From a virus, in the IMG/VR virus record IMGVR_UViG_3300028392_000088, positions 1 to 50,728 of that record: a DNA stretch of 50,728 bases, one strand, 5' to 3'. Both the position numbers and the translations under genes were made by a program. Below are positions 33,001-42,325 of this stretch, piece by piece; positions within the stretch are counted from its first letter, which is position 1; each line of letters begins with the position of its first letter. The notes under the pieces are model-generated. The model made no database searches. It saw only the letters and a program-made list of their open reading frames with translations, and was not told the origin of the DNA.

Positions 33001-34898
33001 ATATCAGTTCTAAGGGGAGTTTCCTCTGAGATACCTAACTCTATTTCAGTTAGTGCACTTGCATAATTTATGGTATTTGTGCCAGCTAGCGTAGTAAAAG
33101 TCGTTTGCTCTGCTAGATAAGTGGTACCATCTTCTTTTGTAGTAGACACCCCAGTAAGCTCATATGAAACAGTTTTTTTAGCGGCATCCACGGATGTGAG
33201 AACAACTCCTCCCCCATCTCCATTTGTTAAAGCAGTGTACATATAACTATCATTAACATCTTTTTTAGTGTCACCGGCAAGGCTAGTGGTTATAGTATCT
33301 CCTTTAACAAAAGGAAAAGTTCTACTCTTACTTAAAGATAATTGAAGAGTGACTATGAAAAGACTTTTATCAGCATTATAAGATCTCTTAGCCGAAGTCA
33401 CGCCATATGGTTTAGTAGTTTTTAAAGCCCTAGTAGCTACTTCATATTTATTGGTGTATATATTAGTAGATGCAATAGCTACCTGAGAAACAACTCCTGG
33501 AGATCCTGAAGCAGTGTTCACTCCCGCGTAAGCAGTAGCTGAGTTTGATTTATACCCACCGGCAATAACCGATCCATAAGGATTAGCCACTTTAAATGTA
33601 GTTCCGTTTGCAAACGTTACAATGCTATTTATTACGTTTAATTTATCCTTATTTGCATTTTTTACAGTTACATAATCTCCTTCAGAAAAAGTATTTGCTC
33701 CAGTGTATGTGATTAAAGAAGAAGTTGATGTGGCATTTGTAATAGTAACAGATCCACGAGGATTAGTTATTGCATAAGTAAATGTATTATTGTTAGTTAC
33801 GCTAAGTATTTTAACATTTGAAAAATTAAAATAGTTGTATCCACCAAAAGTTGGAACACCGGTAATAGTCACCCTACTACCCACTTTTAATTTAAATAAG
33901 CCATTTGTGTCTACTACGTCAACAACTACAGTTGCAGTAGTTGCACTAGCAGATACTTTAGTTATATTGTAGGCAGGAACAGTTACACTAAAAGTATTAC
34001 TGCTAGGAGTATCAAAAATTAAACGATTACCATCTACGCTCTCGTCTACATTTCGTATATCTACGTTTTGACCCGGCACCAAATCATGGTTAGTAGACGT
34101 AGTTAGGGTTACAACCCCCCCACTAGAAACTTTATTAGTAATTTCATATGGAATCTTAACTCCTGGAGTAATAATCTCATTAGCAAATTGAGTGTCAATA
34201 AAGTCTTGAGCAGCCTCCTTCATCAACTCTTTTAGATATTCGTAGGTATCAACTCGTACAGAAATACTCACGTCTGTATAAGTTCCAGACGGAATATTTG
34301 GAATAGTTATGGCAAATTTAGTTGTTGTTGGGGTAGTAGAAGAAGACAGCGGATAGTATCCGTTGTATTGAATCAAATCAGACCTAGTAAAGCTAACATA
34401 TACTCGATTTAGATTTCCATAGTCATCTAAAACTTTAATAGGAATTTTTAAGTTTATATTGCTAGTATTTTGCAAAGAAACTATAGCTGGAAGATCTTTT
34501 GTTTGTTTAAATACATTAGCCGTAAATTGATAAGAATATGTTTTCCAGATAATACGATGCTTTAGATAACTAGTAAACTCTGAAGCAGTGACGTTTAAAG
34601 ATCTCCCAAAAAGATCATAAGTTCTACCCCAAATAATGCCGCCCCACATACAGACGTCATCACGAACAACGTAAAGAGCAGACTTTCCCGGAAGTAAGGA
34701 GTTATATAAATCAAGATCTTTAGTCTGTTTATTGATAGAAATCTTTCCATCAAAACTTCCTGAACCTTTTAAAGTTCTTTCATAGACAACGTCTTCAAAA
34801 GGGATCTGAGCAAGAATTTTATTAGACACAATATCAACGGCATAGTAGGTGTACTTAGCTGCTGTAGCAGACGTACCTATTGGATATGCTTCTGTCAT
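30006..34898 (-). CDS. Gp37-like baseplate protein with a very large repeat insert (1630 residues)
   Basis: The ends look like one Siphovirus Gp37-like baseplate/tail protein (type: Rhodococcus phage ReqiPepy6 gp37). Residues 1-235 contain VDIVSNKILAQIPFEDVVYERTLKGSGSFDGKISI and GIIWGRTYDLFGRSLNVTASEF. Residues about 1328-1630 contain GLDFDGTTY, the conserved FVSGNNGAG and the final PAFPEEIDLTLVTDWEV. Between them lie about 1,100 residues of repeated beta units (around 60-90 residues each) with the pattern VTLTTSTNHDLVPGQNVDI and TFTYAITNPRGSV. In related phages the two halves are adjacent, so the repeats are a giant insertion. The repeats resemble those annotated as FCCH-domain units. Confidence 0.85.
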   Translation of the reverse strand: MTEAYPIGTSATAAKYTYYAVDIVSNKILAQIPFEDVVYERTLKGSGSFDGKISINKQTKDLDLYNSLLPGKSALYVVRDDVCMWGGIIWGRTYDLFGRSLNVTASEFTSYLKHRIIWKTYSYQFTANVFKQTKDLPAIVSLQNTSNINLKIPIKVLDDYGNLNRVYVSFTRSDLIQYNGYYPLSSSTTPTTTKFAITIPNIPSGTYTDVSISVRVDTYEYLKELMKEAAQDFIDTQFANEIITPGVKIPYEITNKVSSGGVVTLTTSTNHDLVPGQNVDIRNVDESVDGNRLIFDTPSSNTFSVTVPAYNITKVSASATTATVVVDVVDTNGLFKLKVGSRVTITGVPTFGGYNYFNFSNVKILSVTNNNTFTYAITNPRGSVTITNATSTSSLITYTGANTFSEGDYVTVKNANKDKLNVINSIVTFANGTTFKVANPYGSVIAGGYKSNSATAYAGVNTASGSPGVVSQVAIASTNIYTNKYEVATRALKTTKPYGVTSAKRSYNADKSLFIVTLQLSLSKSRTFPFVKGDTITTSLAGDTKKDVNDSYMYTALTNGDGGGVVLTSVDAAKKTVSYELTGVSTTKEDGTTYLAEQTTFTTLAGTNTINYASALTEIELGISEETPLRTDMYVYVTGVDGAGWSQPLYNGFHKVSAVSNTDPDTNVVSTKITHYSTLAGVATLYTSKNNSFVNDNMLTVAGFTGSLTFLNGSFKIIDSIQGRLDGSSYVTYSIDDNITRAKTATAAGVTGRVKGQNIFRYDLPEYGPVGEPDGVYTVTDYKVFGYAADATDKRSTVRIKTQVPVKFNVGDSVYVAIGVTAADGTHKVGTISPTRDSFTYRALAINSAKYAAGDEKYKTTSGTVTRTSAQLDQQSLKYMVTISGVSCENNVVTVRKDNHQFSVEDSIDLIFPTAFQDYDNNGYRATIQSVDNNSFTYTLTNFRTGVTTAPTSGVAQISKYQFTKNTSNKKSGTIRFTTVAEHYYTVGSKVTVTKIKKLNAGNVFAKSLAWSNVYTITEVSNPGSTVKWFEVYVEGLTNASTIGVQTLSSPNYGKAVSTAMLVSDAKALTSGSATTTQLTYNGTSLPFSTGQMLTVVGFTGGNAARLNDKGKISVASNSQVKVDIDGATASSTSTGAPFAYVRLYAYAYLDYSESITAQTVYGISAVSGTKTITLYSPGHGFSNQDLVKLVLPGTAYSKYYPTDSSPVLITKIDADTFSYTVANAISSIPTSGTITNITFPTSGTVRFMATNSFSTNDRITIKGVLPAVYNLNAATVTARTNSYFDISSAETSAYVASSGIAMQALSPNGTAINAPYVSITPVVFSRSYGEFPNNANIGGLDFDGTTYTGNFYPNTIVRGSDMVTLDAHMEQYSNSVNGFNYRIDCTLDASSGVSTFKRKFVLIPITPVTLKEYLATKANGVLPIGEVAPPYAFGADKITFEHPGNVENVSLSESAENAATRMFVSGNNGAGDPNSMARFSGAADGGLLEAGWPILDRAEKIDWPTQYNPLVITVNKDNWGNYDSEADFYLTAKRFLYQSRPPQGDFIIRVNGSLPPVIGSYNPGDWCQLIVDDESGFINSRLASVLEPRKDVILRRIDNIKVSVPNSPAFPEEIDLTLVTDWEVDKVGK

Positions 34899-34930
34899 CT
34901 AGACCTCACGTAATTGTCGTTGTATCTATT

Positions 34931-36886
34931 CTAACCGATCCAGCCGGAACGGTATTGGACTACTACTTTAGTTGGAGCAGTTGTAGATACTGAAGTGTCA
35001 CCAGTTTGAACTTGTATTGTATTAGCTCCTGGAACTAGCCTTAACCAATCTATATTTGCATCTAAAATAGAACGCCCGGCATCAGCTATATCTCGATATT
35101 TGACAGTCTGATTGTAAGTATCAATTACAGCAGTATCAGCATTTAATAGATTAGCCGTAGAGCTAGACACACTGGTAGCCGACAAATCAGCACCGGACGA
35201 TGCGTATGTAAAAGTATTTGTAGTAACTGAAGTAACAGTTGCTGAATTATAATCAAAAGATCCGTAACCGCTAATAGAAATGCTGACAGTATCTCCTACA
35301 AATAACCCGTGACCAGTTGAGTTTGAGGTAGTTAAAGTTGCCACATTGCTAAATCTAGATACATAGCTAATAGGCACAGAATAACCCGCCGCTCTTAACC
35401 GTTTAACTAACTTTATAGAAGTTGAATTAGTGAGATTTTTTATATAACTTCCACTAGCCATCGGGCCAGTTAAAGTTATAACTGTAGGTACAGAAGTGTT
35501 ACCTAAGTTAGTTATGCTTGCGCTTGAGTAAGCTAATTTTGCAGAACTACCCGTTCCAGAAACGTAAGCACCGGAATAGCTCCCGGCTACTTCAAACCAA
35601 GTACCACTTGGATCTACGTTAGTAACAGCTACTGGAGAAGTGGAAGTTGTATTATATCCTGATGGACTTACTCCTGAAATAGTCACATAATCTCCTGCTA
35701 CAAATGTATTTATAGCGGTGTATCTTCTAATTCCAGCTCCCTGGGAGACGTTTGATATAGACTCAGAAACTTTAAACTGAAAAGGAGTAGCTGAGTAATA
35801 GCCATCAGTTGCTTCATAGTTCCACCCATATTTAACTGGATCTCCAGCACGAAGTTGAATGCTGAAATCTATACGTCCACGAGCATTTTTAACATCCATG
35901 GTTGGCTGACCGACCATAAAGACTTTAGAGATCTTTACAGGTCCTTCATCTACAGCTAGAGTTCCACCTAGATAAACTAAAGGAGAAAGCGCAGATATTA
36001 GTTTAGATCTTGCAGCAGCTATATAGTCTGGATGTGGAGGAAGAATAGATCCTTCAAGAGTTATAACCCTAGCTTTCCAACGTCCACGAACGTCATATGA
36101 ACCATCGTCTAAACCACGTGCGATATCTGGAACGTCAGTATCAGGAAGAGTCCACCAACCTTTAATATCGGTGCAAACCCAAACAACGTTATTTTCATCA
36201 ATAGTGTTAAGAACAAGACCGTTAATGTTAATATCTGCGTTTAACTTAAGTCCGCTAATATACGGAGTAGGCATTTTACGTAGAGCTGCATTGACAATAT
36301 TATTTTCAAGTGCTTGTTTAGATGCAGCAAGAATTGTAGAATCTTTAGTTTCTACCTGACTTTGAATGGTGCTCGGAACTTGATCAAAGTTTTCATAAAA
36401 TTCTTCAATATACGAGTCTTGTTCAAAAAGAATAGCATCTAGGCTAAATTTAGTTATCGTGCTAGACGTTGTAGGGGTAAACTGAACTTTAGCTTTTACA
36501 GCAGTTCCAGGAATAGTTGCAGCAAGAACCGTGGCTCCGATTCTATACCAAACCCCGTCTGCTGGAACATTTAGAGCTGTAGTTGAAGATAAAACAGAAG
36601 AGTTACTTGAGTCATACCAAGTAGTAGTCATAGTAATAGATCCAGCAGTAGATCCAGAAGCTATTTTTAAATAAGCAGAAATAGAGTAGTCTTTGGATTC
36701 ATCTATAGTTACGTAGTCTGTAAGGATTACACCAGTTGACGTCGACGTTACGGAAGATACTTGTAAGCAAGAAGTTCCAATAAATCCATCAGTAGTGATT
36801 CTTGCAATAGATGCGGTGGATAGGGCTGACCAGCCGGTAGAATTTGTTCTAAACGAGGCATTAGGAATTAAATTTGTACGTGTCAT
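34931..36886 (-). CDS. Distal tail (Dit)-like protein with N-terminal jelly-roll and C-terminal repeats
   Basis: The 651-residue protein starts NLIPNASFRTNSTGWSALST, a carbohydrate-binding-module-like jelly roll (to about residue 160). Then comes a Dit/minor-tail core around 205-370: VVWVCTDIKGWWTLPD, GLDDGSYDVRGRWKARVITLEG and RGRIDFSIQLRAGDPVKYGW. The C-terminal 250 residues hold two or more repeat units (HGLFVGDTVSISI, TNTFTYASS). The gene follows the tape measure directly (1-base overlap) and precedes the Gp37-like gene, the canonical Dit position. It forms the ring joining the tail tube to the baseplate; the jelly roll could bind host sugars. Confidence 0.85.
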   Translation of the reverse strand: MTRTNLIPNASFRTNSTGWSALSTASIARITTDGFIGTSCLQVSSVTSTSTGVILTDYVTIDESKDYSISAYLKIASGSTAGSITMTTTWYDSSNSSVLSSTTALNVPADGVWYRIGATVLAATIPGTAVKAKVQFTPTTSSTITKFSLDAILFEQDSYIEEFYENFDQVPSTIQSQVETKDSTILAASKQALENNIVNAALRKMPTPYISGLKLNADININGLVLNTIDENNVVWVCTDIKGWWTLPDTDVPDIARGLDDGSYDVRGRWKARVITLEGSILPPHPDYIAAARSKLISALSPLVYLGGTLAVDEGPVKISKVFMVGQPTMDVKNARGRIDFSIQLRAGDPVKYGWNYEATDGYYSATPFQFKVSESISNVSQGAGIRRYTAINTFVAGDYVTISGVSPSGYNTTSTSPVAVTNVDPSGTWFEVAGSYSGAYVSGTGSSAKLAYSSASITNLGNTSVPTVITLTGPMASGSYIKNLTNSTSIKLVKRLRAAGYSVPISYVSRFSNVATLTTSNSTGHGLFVGDTVSISISGYGSFDYNSATVTSVTTNTFTYASSGADLSATSVSSSTANLLNADTAVIDTYNQTVKYRDIADAGRSILDANIDWLRLVPGANTIQVQTGDTSVSTTAPTKVVVQYRSGWIG

Positions 36887-39800
36887 TATTTGGTACTCAG
36901 CCCTAGTTTTTTAATTTCAGTCAGTATTAGATTATTTATTTTTCCAGTATCGCCAGCAGCTATTGCTTTCTTTCCTTCAGTGGAAGCAGCAATTACAGCA
37001 AACGCTATTGCTTTATTTGTCTCACCTTTAATAAGATCTCCATAGCCTTCAAATTTGGCAGCAGCCTTACCCCAATTTGCAGCACTAGTCTTCATCGTAT
37101 CACTGGCTGTCGTAAAAGTTTTTAATTGCTCTGAATCAGTTTTATTTGCCGCTTCAAGGATAGGATTTCCAGTTTTTCCGGTGCTAGTCAATTCTCCAAT
37201 TTTACCGATATTAACTAGGGTAGTAGTTCCAGCTAATGCATCAAAAGCATTTAGATCTTTTCCATTGATTTTAACTTTAATTGACTTTAAAGCACTATTA
37301 AATAATTCTGTTGAGAAAAACTTACCGGATACGTTATATCCCTCTTCTTGTTTAAACGCATTAGGATCTTTTTTTATAGCGTTGTATCTATTTGGATTTT
37401 TTGTTTTTAGTTTTTCTAACTCAGACGGACTATAAATATTTCCAGCATACTTATAATAACCCCTTGATTCATTAGTTATACTGCCTCTTCTTCCAGTAAG
37501 AGCATAAGATAAGTCAGAAATAGCATTTGTAACTTGATTCTGTCCTTCTTGAGTCTTAAAACCAGTGACATTTTTATTAGCATCTAGTTTAAAGAAGTTT
37601 TGAGTAGACAAATCTCCAATGGCGTTAGGCAATAGTCCTGAAGTATTTGGAGCTAATTTAAAGTTTCTAGCCGCTTGAGACTGAGCCGCAGTATACCCAT
37701 TTGTTCCATATATAGTTTTATAATCATAAATATTTGGATTAGGTTGAACTGACCCTAAAGGTATAAATTTATTTGGAGCAACTGCAGTAGGGAGACCACC
37801 AGGGGGAGGAGTTACTCCAGGCGTAGTAGGCGTAGATTTGTTAATATTTTTTATATCTGTTAAAAGTTTATTAAATGATTCATTAGTCAATACACCTTTA
37901 TCAGTATATCCAAGATCTTTTTTAAGATCTGTAAGATTACTTTTACCAACTAGTCCAGCACCAACTAATCCTTGTAGAACACTGTCCTTAGTATCTTTGG
38001 TTATGCCGGATAAAGACCCTAAAGCTCCTGCAATGTCAGTAGTACCTAAAGTACTATTTTGCGCAATACTTCCAACTGTATTTAAAATATTTTCTTGATT
38101 TGCATTTCTTAGAGATAGTTGAAAAGCTCTTTTATTAGTTAAAGAAAATGCTGCTAATGCCTCATCCATGGCTGCAGTTTGCTTAGTTGCATCTTTACTA
38201 TACGTTGCTCTAATTTCGTGGGTAGTGGCAGGAATAACCCTACTTGCAGTTGCATCAAACTTTGAAGCTAAAGCAGATCCTTCTGCTTTAGTTCCTACAT
38301 ATCCAGCAGCTACAGCTTTTTCAGCAAATCCTTGAACTTGATTTAAGCTTTCAACCGACATATTTGCAACGGCAATTCTAAATTCTTTAATACCTTTTTG
38401 ACGTTCAGCTTCCGCAGCTATAATTCCGTCAACAATAGTCCCACCGACAGATAATAAACCACCAACAACCATACCGCCAGGTCCAAACATGGAAGCAATT
38501 CCACCAATAGCCTGAGTAGCCATACCAACGGGACCCATGGTACCAGTACCCATGCCAACTAAACCGCTCACTGCCATGGCTCCCATACCTAAGCCACCAG
38601 CAACACCTCCACCGCCCATGCCGCTAAACAAACCTTTTATACCGGCTCCAGCAGCTTTAAATCCAGACTTACCTCCAGTAAGAACTAAATTAGGATTACC
38701 TCCTTTAGTACCAGGTTGACCATAGTAAGCAGCTTCATTTGCGTTTACAAATGGAGCTTTATATGCACCATTTGCAAGCTCGGTACCCCTAAGTAGCCCT
38801 TGATTGGTTATATTTTCTTGTCCAGCAAGTGTAATATTTTCTAACATTTGCGTATTTAATTTATCTAATGCAACGGAATCCATGCCCTGAGCTTTTGCAA
38901 GTTGTTCAATTCTTAAAGCCAACTCTAATGCTTGATTAGCATCCATCTCCATTAGGTTAGTGCTTTTTTGGGTGGTTTCATCAAATAGGGTTGCAGTTCT
39001 AGAGTTAGAAATCATTTGAAGTTCTAGCTGAGCTAAACGATCTTTAGCAAAACCAGCTTCTCTACCCATTGCCAAAAGCTTTTGATTATTAGCTGTTGCA
39101 GAAGCTCTTCTAAGTTTTTGCCAGAATGTCTCACCTGCTAGTCCAGCAAGTTTCATTTCTCTACCGAATGCTTGATGAGCTTGTTGGGCAGCCCTAGCCT
39201 TCATAGTGGTAGTTCCCATTATATTAGCAGCTTTAGCTAAATAACCTAGAAATATTTCAAGAGCTTTTTTACCTAATATAAAAACTGCACCGAGAGCAAG
39301 CATAGGCCCATGTAAAGCTCCAAGGAATCCTAATATTGTTTTTACAATAGGAGAGTTTACAAAGTTAGCAAATGCATCAAAAATTACTTTAAGAGAGTTG
39401 AAGAATGTAACAAGCGTACCTTGATCAGCAAAAGCAGCTAAAATCTTAGCCACGTCAACTAAAATACCTGCAATTTGCACACCTACTGCTTGACCGTTTT
39501 CAAGTATAGTTTTTACGTAAGGAATTGCTTGTTGTATAGTATCCCAAAATGCTTTTGTATCTTTACTTCCAGCTAGATCAACAAAAATACCAAGAAATTT
39601 ACCAATAGTAGTTAAAGCAGCTACAGCACCTTTAGTAGAATTTTCAAGCCACGAAGCAAATGATTTACTTCCAGTAAATTTTTCAAACCCCTGTGTTACC
39701 TTATCAATAAAATCAAGTAAAACTCCACCAGCACCACTCTTAGGGCCGCTAGGGAAAGTTGCTTTAATGATATTTTTTATTCCATCAAATACCGTGCTAA

Positions 39801-41112
39801 ATGCTTTTCCAAGACGTGCAGACACGTCTCCAGCAAGAGCAAACATTCTCTGAAGGCTACCGGTAAAACTACCTACTTTAACTTTTTTATCAAGACCTGC
39901 AAGGTATTTATCTACCCAATCAGCAAAACGTTTTGTAATAGGTTCAGCAGCATGAAGAAGAGTTATTAAAATACCAAATGAAGATTTAGTAGCACTTCCA
40001 AAACTATGAATAATTCCAGTAGAACTTTTAAAGAAACCAGCTAGTTGCTGTAGATTTTGAGGATTTTTAAATGCACTTGCAAAAGTCTTAGTTGCATCTC
40101 CCATTGCAGATGCAACCTGCTTTAATCCAGTTTTAAATATAGGAAAGCCATACTTCATAATAGTATTTATTGACTCTGTAAGTTTAGGTATAAAACCTGC
40201 AGCAACTTCTTTTTTAAGTGTTTGCATTTGCGGTCTAAGGGCAACTACAAACTTTACAAATTCTAGTTGTACATCAGACAAAGCTGCTAAAGGTTGATAC
40301 GCACTTGTAGCAGTAATACCCTTTTTAACGGCTCGGAAAGCTTCTTCACTTTTGTGCTTAGTTTCACGAAGATTTAATTCTGCATTTTTAAAAGCAAGTT
40401 CTGTTTGACGACGTAGTCGGTTATCTGGTGGGAGATCTTGAACACGTGCCAATGCTTCACGAGCAACTTCAAGTTTGAGTGCAGCATCTTCCTGGGATAA
40501 AGCGGCTTCTTCAGCAGCAAATTTTAATCCAATATATTCTTGAGTGGCAGCTCTAAATGTATCATTTAAAGCAGTTTGAGATTGCCAAACTGCACCAATA
40601 GCGTTTGACACACCTGACATAGCAACTTTGACGCCAACAAATCCAACTCCTACAGATGCCATAGCACCACCGAGTGCTACAGCTGCAGGAGCTGCGGCTC
40701 CAAGTACTCCTACAACAGATAAAAGACCTCCAGCTAGATCTCCAATGGTTCCGGCTATAGTTCCAAAAGCTGCTTGCATTTTAAGCCCAGTACGCTGCAG
40801 TTTCATAAAACGATCTGCTGCCATTTCAGCAGGACCTTTAATTTTTTGCAGAGAGGTGGCAGCAACGTTTATGGCTCGGTTAAGTTGATAAAACTGATTC
40901 TCGCCTTTTTTAACTCCACGAAGAACTCCTTGTTCAAAACCTTTTCTAAAGTTTTCAGAAAATTTTCTAGTTATGTCTTCTTTAAAAAGTTTGTCATAAC
41001 CACGACCAGTTTGCTCTAGCCTTTTTCTAAATCTCTCAATATCGATTTCAGCTTTTTTAGTATCAGCTCCTACAACAACATTGGCTTTACCAACTTCATT
41101 TATACCAGCCAT
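36886..41112 (-). CDS. Tape measure protein
   Basis: The 1408-residue protein is the longest in the tail operon apart from the fibre and Gp37-like genes and sits directly after the tail chaperones. The N terminus is helical with many charged residues (DIERFRKRLEQT). Hydrophobic segments lie at about 124-172 (FGTIAGTIGDLAGG, AAAPAAVALGGAMASVGVGF) and 820-895 (GGVAGGLGMGAMAVSGLVG), typical of tape measures that act on the host membrane. No peptidoglycan hydrolase motif is visible. A ribosome binding site (aaggaggtgag) lies 12 bases upstream of ATG. It sets tail length. Confidence 0.92.
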   Translation of the reverse strand: MAGINEVGKANVVVGADTKKAEIDIERFRKRLEQTGRGYDKLFKEDITRKFSENFRKGFEQGVLRGVKKGENQFYQLNRAINVAATSLQKIKGPAEMAADRFMKLQRTGLKMQAAFGTIAGTIGDLAGGLLSVVGVLGAAAPAAVALGGAMASVGVGFVGVKVAMSGVSNAIGAVWQSQTALNDTFRAATQEYIGLKFAAEEAALSQEDAALKLEVAREALARVQDLPPDNRLRRQTELAFKNAELNLRETKHKSEEAFRAVKKGITATSAYQPLAALSDVQLEFVKFVVALRPQMQTLKKEVAAGFIPKLTESINTIMKYGFPIFKTGLKQVASAMGDATKTFASAFKNPQNLQQLAGFFKSSTGIIHSFGSATKSSFGILITLLHAAEPITKRFADWVDKYLAGLDKKVKVGSFTGSLQRMFALAGDVSARLGKAFSTVFDGIKNIIKATFPSGPKSGAGGVLLDFIDKVTQGFEKFTGSKSFASWLENSTKGAVAALTTIGKFLGIFVDLAGSKDTKAFWDTIQQAIPYVKTILENGQAVGVQIAGILVDVAKILAAFADQGTLVTFFNSLKVIFDAFANFVNSPIVKTILGFLGALHGPMLALGAVFILGKKALEIFLGYLAKAANIMGTTTMKARAAQQAHQAFGREMKLAGLAGETFWQKLRRASATANNQKLLAMGREAGFAKDRLAQLELQMISNSRTATLFDETTQKSTNLMEMDANQALELALRIEQLAKAQGMDSVALDKLNTQMLENITLAGQENITNQGLLRGTELANGAYKAPFVNANEAAYYGQPGTKGGNPNLVLTGGKSGFKAAGAGIKGLFSGMGGGGVAGGLGMGAMAVSGLVGMGTGTMGPVGMATQAIGGIASMFGPGGMVVGGLLSVGGTIVDGIIAAEAERQKGIKEFRIAVANMSVESLNQVQGFAEKAVAAGYVGTKAEGSALASKFDATASRVIPATTHEIRATYSKDATKQTAAMDEALAAFSLTNKRAFQLSLRNANQENILNTVGSIAQNSTLGTTDIAGALGSLSGITKDTKDSVLQGLVGAGLVGKSNLTDLKKDLGYTDKGVLTNESFNKLLTDIKNINKSTPTTPGVTPPPGGLPTAVAPNKFIPLGSVQPNPNIYDYKTIYGTNGYTAAQSQAARNFKLAPNTSGLLPNAIGDLSTQNFFKLDANKNVTGFKTQEGQNQVTNAISDLSYALTGRRGSITNESRGYYKYAGNIYSPSELEKLKTKNPNRYNAIKKDPNAFKQEEGYNVSGKFFSTELFNSALKSIKVKINGKDLNAFDALAGTTTLVNIGKIGELTSTGKTGNPILEAANKTDSEQLKTFTTASDTMKTSAANWGKAAAKFEGYGDLIKGETNKAIAFAVIAASTEGKKAIAAGDTGKINNLILTEIKKLGLSTK

Positions 41113-41138
41113 GGGTATGACTCACCTCCTTCTTACAA

Positions 41139-41597
41139 TTAACCCATCGGTTGATCTAGAATGCCGCCAAAAGGAAGCATTCCATCAAAAACCGGGGTAG
41201 GTTCAATATATGGTTTTACTGAGGCCTGTCTTGGATTGAAAGGCTCAATAATCTCTTCGGGCTCTAGAGGTTCTTCTGGAGCTCCTAATGTACTTATGTC
41301 ATCGAAATCAGGACTAATTTCATCTTGACTTAGATACTTATACTCAGATCCATACAAAGAATCATAAATATTCTTTCTAAAGTTATCCTTGTAAATTGGC
41401 TCATATTCGCCAGAGTATCTGAAGTCTTCTTCGAGGAAATAGTGAAGGACGTCAAGCATGTCACATGCTTCCATACTTGCAAGTTGTAGACCGCTCACTA
41501 ATGCCTTTCCGTTGACGTACGGCCAGAGATCAATCCCCCAACTTAGGAGACTGATGGCCGCTCTGTAGGGCGGCTTGAATACTCCTCGATGAGCCAC
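41139..41597 (-). CDS. Tail assembly chaperone, downstream frame
   Basis: This frame can start at GTG (41595-41597) and gives 152 residues (MAHRGVFKPPYRAAISLLSWG). It overlaps the upstream chaperone by 55 bases in the -1 register, the arrangement of lambda G/GT-type chaperones, and ends just before the tape measure. The -1 frame is closed by TGA at 41619-41621, so a shift must happen downstream of it. No canonical X-XXY-YYZ heptamer is visible in the overlap, so frameshifting would use a non-standard site, or the GTG is used. Frameshift is inference from position. Confidence 0.65.
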   Translation of the reverse strand: MAHRGVFKPPYRAAISLLSWGIDLWPYVNGKALVSGLQLASMEACDMLDVLHYFLEEDFRYSGEYEPIYKDNFRKNIYDSLYGSEYKYLSQDEISPDFDDISTLGAPEEPLEPEEIIEPFNPRQASVKPYIEPTPVFDGMLPFGGILDQPMG

Positions 41598-41881
41598 GAA
41601 GTGATCTCGGATAGAGTTTCAACTGAAACAATTTTTTCTGGATCTTCTTGTAGAGCTACAAACTTTTCGTAGCTATCCTTCAAAAGAACTTTAGCGAAAA
41701 ATAAAGTAACCGCATCTGCATTTCGAGTAGCATCGTCAGAAGAGCTAGCCGAAATAAGCTCTAGCATGGTTTTACCTTGAATCTGCTTTACGCATTGAAA
41801 TTCTTGGCCGTGTAGTTTAAATGAGATTGGTTCAGCATTTGGGTCCTGATCACCAGTACCAAAGTCTTTAAATCGAGTCAT
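41543..41881 (-). CDS. Tail assembly chaperone, upstream frame
   Basis: The 112-residue protein (MTRFKDFGTGDQDPNAEPISFKLHG) is acidic and has the HGQEFQCVKQIQGKTMLELISA segment of gpG-like tail chaperones. Its position between the HK97-gp10/tail terminator genes and the tape measure is diagnostic. It helps fold or hold the tape measure during tail assembly. A -1 shift near its end would fuse it to the downstream frame and yield the longer chaperone form. Confidence 0.75.
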   Translation of the reverse strand: MTRFKDFGTGDQDPNAEPISFKLHGQEFQCVKQIQGKTMLELISASSSDDATRNADAVTLFFAKVLLKDSYEKFVALQEDPEKIVSVETLSEITSWLIEEYSSRPTERPSVS

Positions 41882-41926
41882 TTGTTATCCTTAGTTTGTA
41901 TTGAATACTTGCGTATTTATAGCTAT

Positions 41927-42325
41927 TTAGCTATAGAATAAGTATAAATTATCTGTTAAATACCTATTTGCCTTGGTACCAGGATGATTGACTTTTTTTC
42001 TATAAATAAAGACTGCTCCTTGTCTAAACTTCAAATAAGACTTTCTTTTTGGAGTAGTAGTATGTTTTCTAGTACCCTCATGGTGCATAAGAGCATAAGG
42101 AACAGACGATCCTATATACATGTGTTGACCGTTGGCAGTTCTGCTATGGCCGTAAACTCTTATAGAGTTTCTAAGCCTCCCAGTTCTAACTCCCACCTGC
42201 CTTTTAGCTGCAACTTGAACTTTTTTAGCCCTTCTTGAAAGTTCTCTGCCAACATCTCCCCTAGGAGAATTTAAAAGATTTTGTATTTTTTCGTGGTATA
42301 AAGTAATTTTTATTTTTGCAGCCAT
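41927..42325 (-). CDS. HK97-gp10-like tail completion protein
   Basis: The 132-residue basic protein has the family hallmarks: RAKKVQVAAKRQVGVRTGRLRNSI, YVPYALMHHEGTRKH (as SSVPYALMHHEGTRKH) and HPGTKANRYLTDNL. Members sit between the head-tail connector genes and the tail genes and are usually called HK97-gp10-like or minor capsid/tail completion proteins. Here it overlaps the tail terminator by one base and precedes the chaperones, in the usual order. Confidence 0.88.
   Translation of the reverse strand: MAAKIKITLYHEKIQNLLNSPRGDVGRELSRRAKKVQVAAKRQVGVRTGRLRNSIRVYGHSRTANGQHMYIGSSVPYALMHHEGTRKHTTTPKRKSYLKFRQGAVFIYRKKVNHPGTKANRYLTDNLYLFYS

Noticed and set aside
40628-40888. Plus-strand Pro/Thr/Ala-rich ORF in the tape measure gene
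   Set aside because: It is antisense to an Ala/Gly/Val-rich hydrophobic segment of the tape measure and has no independent support.
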